A stretch of 64,000 nucleotides of DNA, from positions 1,674,001-1,738,000 of the forward strand of contig NZ_CP069620.1 in assembly GCF_026109735.1 (NCBI RefSeq). The letters are read 5' to 3'. This document shows positions 62,642 through 64,000 of the stretch, one piece after another. The DNA is from Salinimicrobium tongyeongense (GTDB taxonomy: Bacteria; Bacteroidota; Bacteroidia; Flavobacteriales; Flavobacteriaceae). A program made the translations under genes and the position numbers. Below the pieces are notes generated by a model, which had not been told where the DNA came from, did no database searches, and saw nothing but the letters and a program-made list of their open reading frames with translations. Positions within the stretch are counted from its first letter, which is position 1. Each line of letters opens with the position of its first letter.

Positions 62642-64000
62642 ATGACCAAATTATACAGCCTCCCACTGTGCCTGTTCTTAATATTTTGTTCTTTTTCGGG
62701 TTTTAGCCAGCATACTATCGAGGGCCGCGTTCTGGATGTTTCGGGGGAGCCCGTGGCATTTGCCAATGTAATCCTGCTCAATGCGCAAGATTCTACCAGT
62801 GTTTACAAGGGAGCCGTATCTGCAGAAGATGGCTTCTTTACTCTTAAATCTATTGAAGCCGATAATTACCTGTTAAAAATAAGCTTCGTAGGCTTTGAGA
62901 ACCTGTTGCAGCGCATCGAAGTTACCGGGAATAAGGATTTGGGAGACATTGTTCTTAACGAAGACACCGCTACTCTTAGCGAAGTTTCCATAAATTATAA
63001 AAACCCTTCAGTAAAAAGGGAGGTTGACCGCCTGGTTTTTAGCGTGGAGAATACCACCCTTTCCACCGGGACTTCATGGGATATCCTGAAAAGGACTCCG
63101 GGGGTGATCCTGTCAGGCAATTCCCTTATGGTGAGAAATCAGGGGGTGCAGGTTTATATTAATGACCGCAAGGTGCAACTTACCGCTGCCGAGCTGCAGA
63201 CGCTGCTGGAAAATTACTCAGCTGAAAATATTAAATCTGTTGAGGTGATCACCACCCCGCCGGCCCGCTATGATGCCGAAGGAGGGGCAATCCTCAATAT
63301 TGTCACCACCAAAAGTATTGCCCCCGGCTATAAAGGGAACATAAACGGCGCCTGGACGCAGGCGGTTTACCCAAAATTTCAGGCCGGGACCAGCCATTAT
63401 TACAAGACCGATAAACTCAACCTCTTCGGAAATTACACCTATTCTGCCCGTAAGGAATATAAGGAAGACGACAGCTACATCAACTTTAGAAACAGTTCCG
63501 AAGAAATATTTACCCGATGGGAAACAGATTTTGAGCGCACCACCCGCTCAAATGCGCATACTGCCAACATCCTGCTCGATTACAATTTTGATGAAAAGAA
63601 TATCCTGAATTTTTCTTCGAGCCTTAGCTATTCACCCAATGAGACATTTGATAATAATGTGTCCACATCAGTTTTTGAAGCTAATGAGGAAGTTGAAAAC
63701 CTCATTACCCATAGTGAGCTTGAAGAGGATATCTCAAATGCGGCCTTCGATCTTGAATTTAGGCATTTGCTCGACAAGCCGGGGGCTCAAATCTCTGCAA
63801 AAACCCATTATACCCGCTATGACCAGAACAGGGACCAGGGAATAAACACTAGGATTGTAGAGCTTGGTGCTGGTGCCACCGATTATGCTTTTAACACCAA
63901 AGCCCAACAGGAAATTGACATTTTTACCGCTCAGCTCGACTATGCTACCCCAATTGGGAGCACCAGTTTTGAAAGCGGGATTAAAGCTTCGGTAATTTCT
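62642..64000 (+). CDS. TonB-dependent receptor / outer-membrane beta-barrel protein (partial, 5' part)
   Basis: The reading frame from ATG 62642 stays open to the window edge (453 codons). It shows a signal peptide ending SGFSQ, a carboxypeptidase-regulatory-like domain (about 25-105, IEGRVLDVSGEPVAFANVIL and FVGFENLLQRIEV), and a plug-like domain (VFSVENTTLSTGTSWDILKR, TPGVILSGNSLMVR, VQVYINDRKVQL, EVITTPPARYDAEGGAILNI). This matches the single-gene outer-membrane receptors of the OMP_b-brl_3 type, not paired with a SusD. Substrate is not known; it has its own promoter and is separate from the glycan region. Confidence 0.9.
   Translation, partial: MTKLYSLPLCLFLIFCSFSGFSQHTIEGRVLDVSGEPVAFANVILLNAQDSTSVYKGAVSAEDGFFTLKSIEADNYLLKISFVGFENLLQRIEVTGNKDLGDIVLNEDTATLSEVSINYKNPSVKREVDRLVFSVENTTLSTGTSWDILKRTPGVILSGNSLMVRNQGVQVYINDRKVQLTAAELQTLLENYSAENIKSVEVITTPPARYDAEGGAILNIVTTKSIAPGYKGNINGAWTQAVYPKFQAGTSHYYKTDKLNLFGNYTYSARKEYKEDDSYINFRNSSEEIFTRWETDFERTTRSNAHTANILLDYNFDEKNILNFSSSLSYSPNETFDNNVSTSVFEANEEVENLITHSELEEDISNAAFDLEFRHLLDKPGAQISAKTHYTRYDQNRDQGINTRIVELGAGATDYAFNTKAQQEIDIFTAQLDYATPIGSTSFESGIKASVIS

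Overview
The window looks like a chromosomal segment from a marine- or soil-type Flavobacteriaceae (Bacteroidota). The signs are low GC, a SusC/SusD pair, many Bacteroidota-style lipoproteins, almost no Shine-Dalgarno sequences, and promoters of the TTG / TAnnTTTG type. It is dominated by one large glycan-utilisation region (about 1-50,600) whose enzyme set fits the stepwise dismantling of N-linked glycoproteins, including fucosylated ones.

Region 1 (1-10,627, + strand) is a tight L-fucose operon. It holds the end of a fumarylacetoacetate-hydrolase family gene, a fuconolactonase, GH95 and GH29 alpha-L-fucosidases, an SDR dehydrogenase, a FucP permease, a RhaM-type mutarotase and a LutABC lactate oxidase. 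Together they describe the non-phosphorylated fucose route, ending in pyruvate plus L-lactate, with lactate oxidised by LutABC. Region 2 (10,700-15,141) has a GH92 lipoprotein and a convergent LytS/LytTR-type two-component system on the - strand.

Region 3 (15,142-41,582) is a 26-kb run of 13 co-directional genes: GH92, Na+/solute symporter, GH130 phosphorylase, CBM9-like protein, an unassigned TIM-barrel-like lipoprotein, GH92, GH2, GH20, a PNGase F-like amidase, GH92, GH92, SusC and SusD, closed by a strong terminator. PNGase F would free the glycan. GH2, GH20 and GH92 would trim antennae and mannoses. The symporter and cytoplasmic GH130 would take up and phosphorolyse the Man-beta-1,4-GlcNAc core. 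Region 4 (41,601-50,555) adds an alpha/beta-hydrolase, a GH3, a second GH29, a BNR/neuraminidase-like protein and a Tat-exported glycosylasparaginase for residual GlcNAc-Asn.

Region 5 (50,633-53,854, - strand) carries a ROK regulator and a NagB-PIG-L fusion for amino-sugar use. Region 6 (54,092-64,000, + strand) holds a GHL10-type lipoprotein, an NlpC/P60 lipoprotein, a NagX-like membrane acyltransferase, a GH3 (NagZ-like) to beta-lactamase-fold fusion, an LrgA/LrgB pair and the first third or so of a TonB-dependent receptor. This last part looks more like cell-wall recycling and housekeeping. By eye it is richer in G+C than the glycan region, except for 57,000-58,400. No tRNA, rRNA, CRISPR array, transposase or phage gene was recognised.
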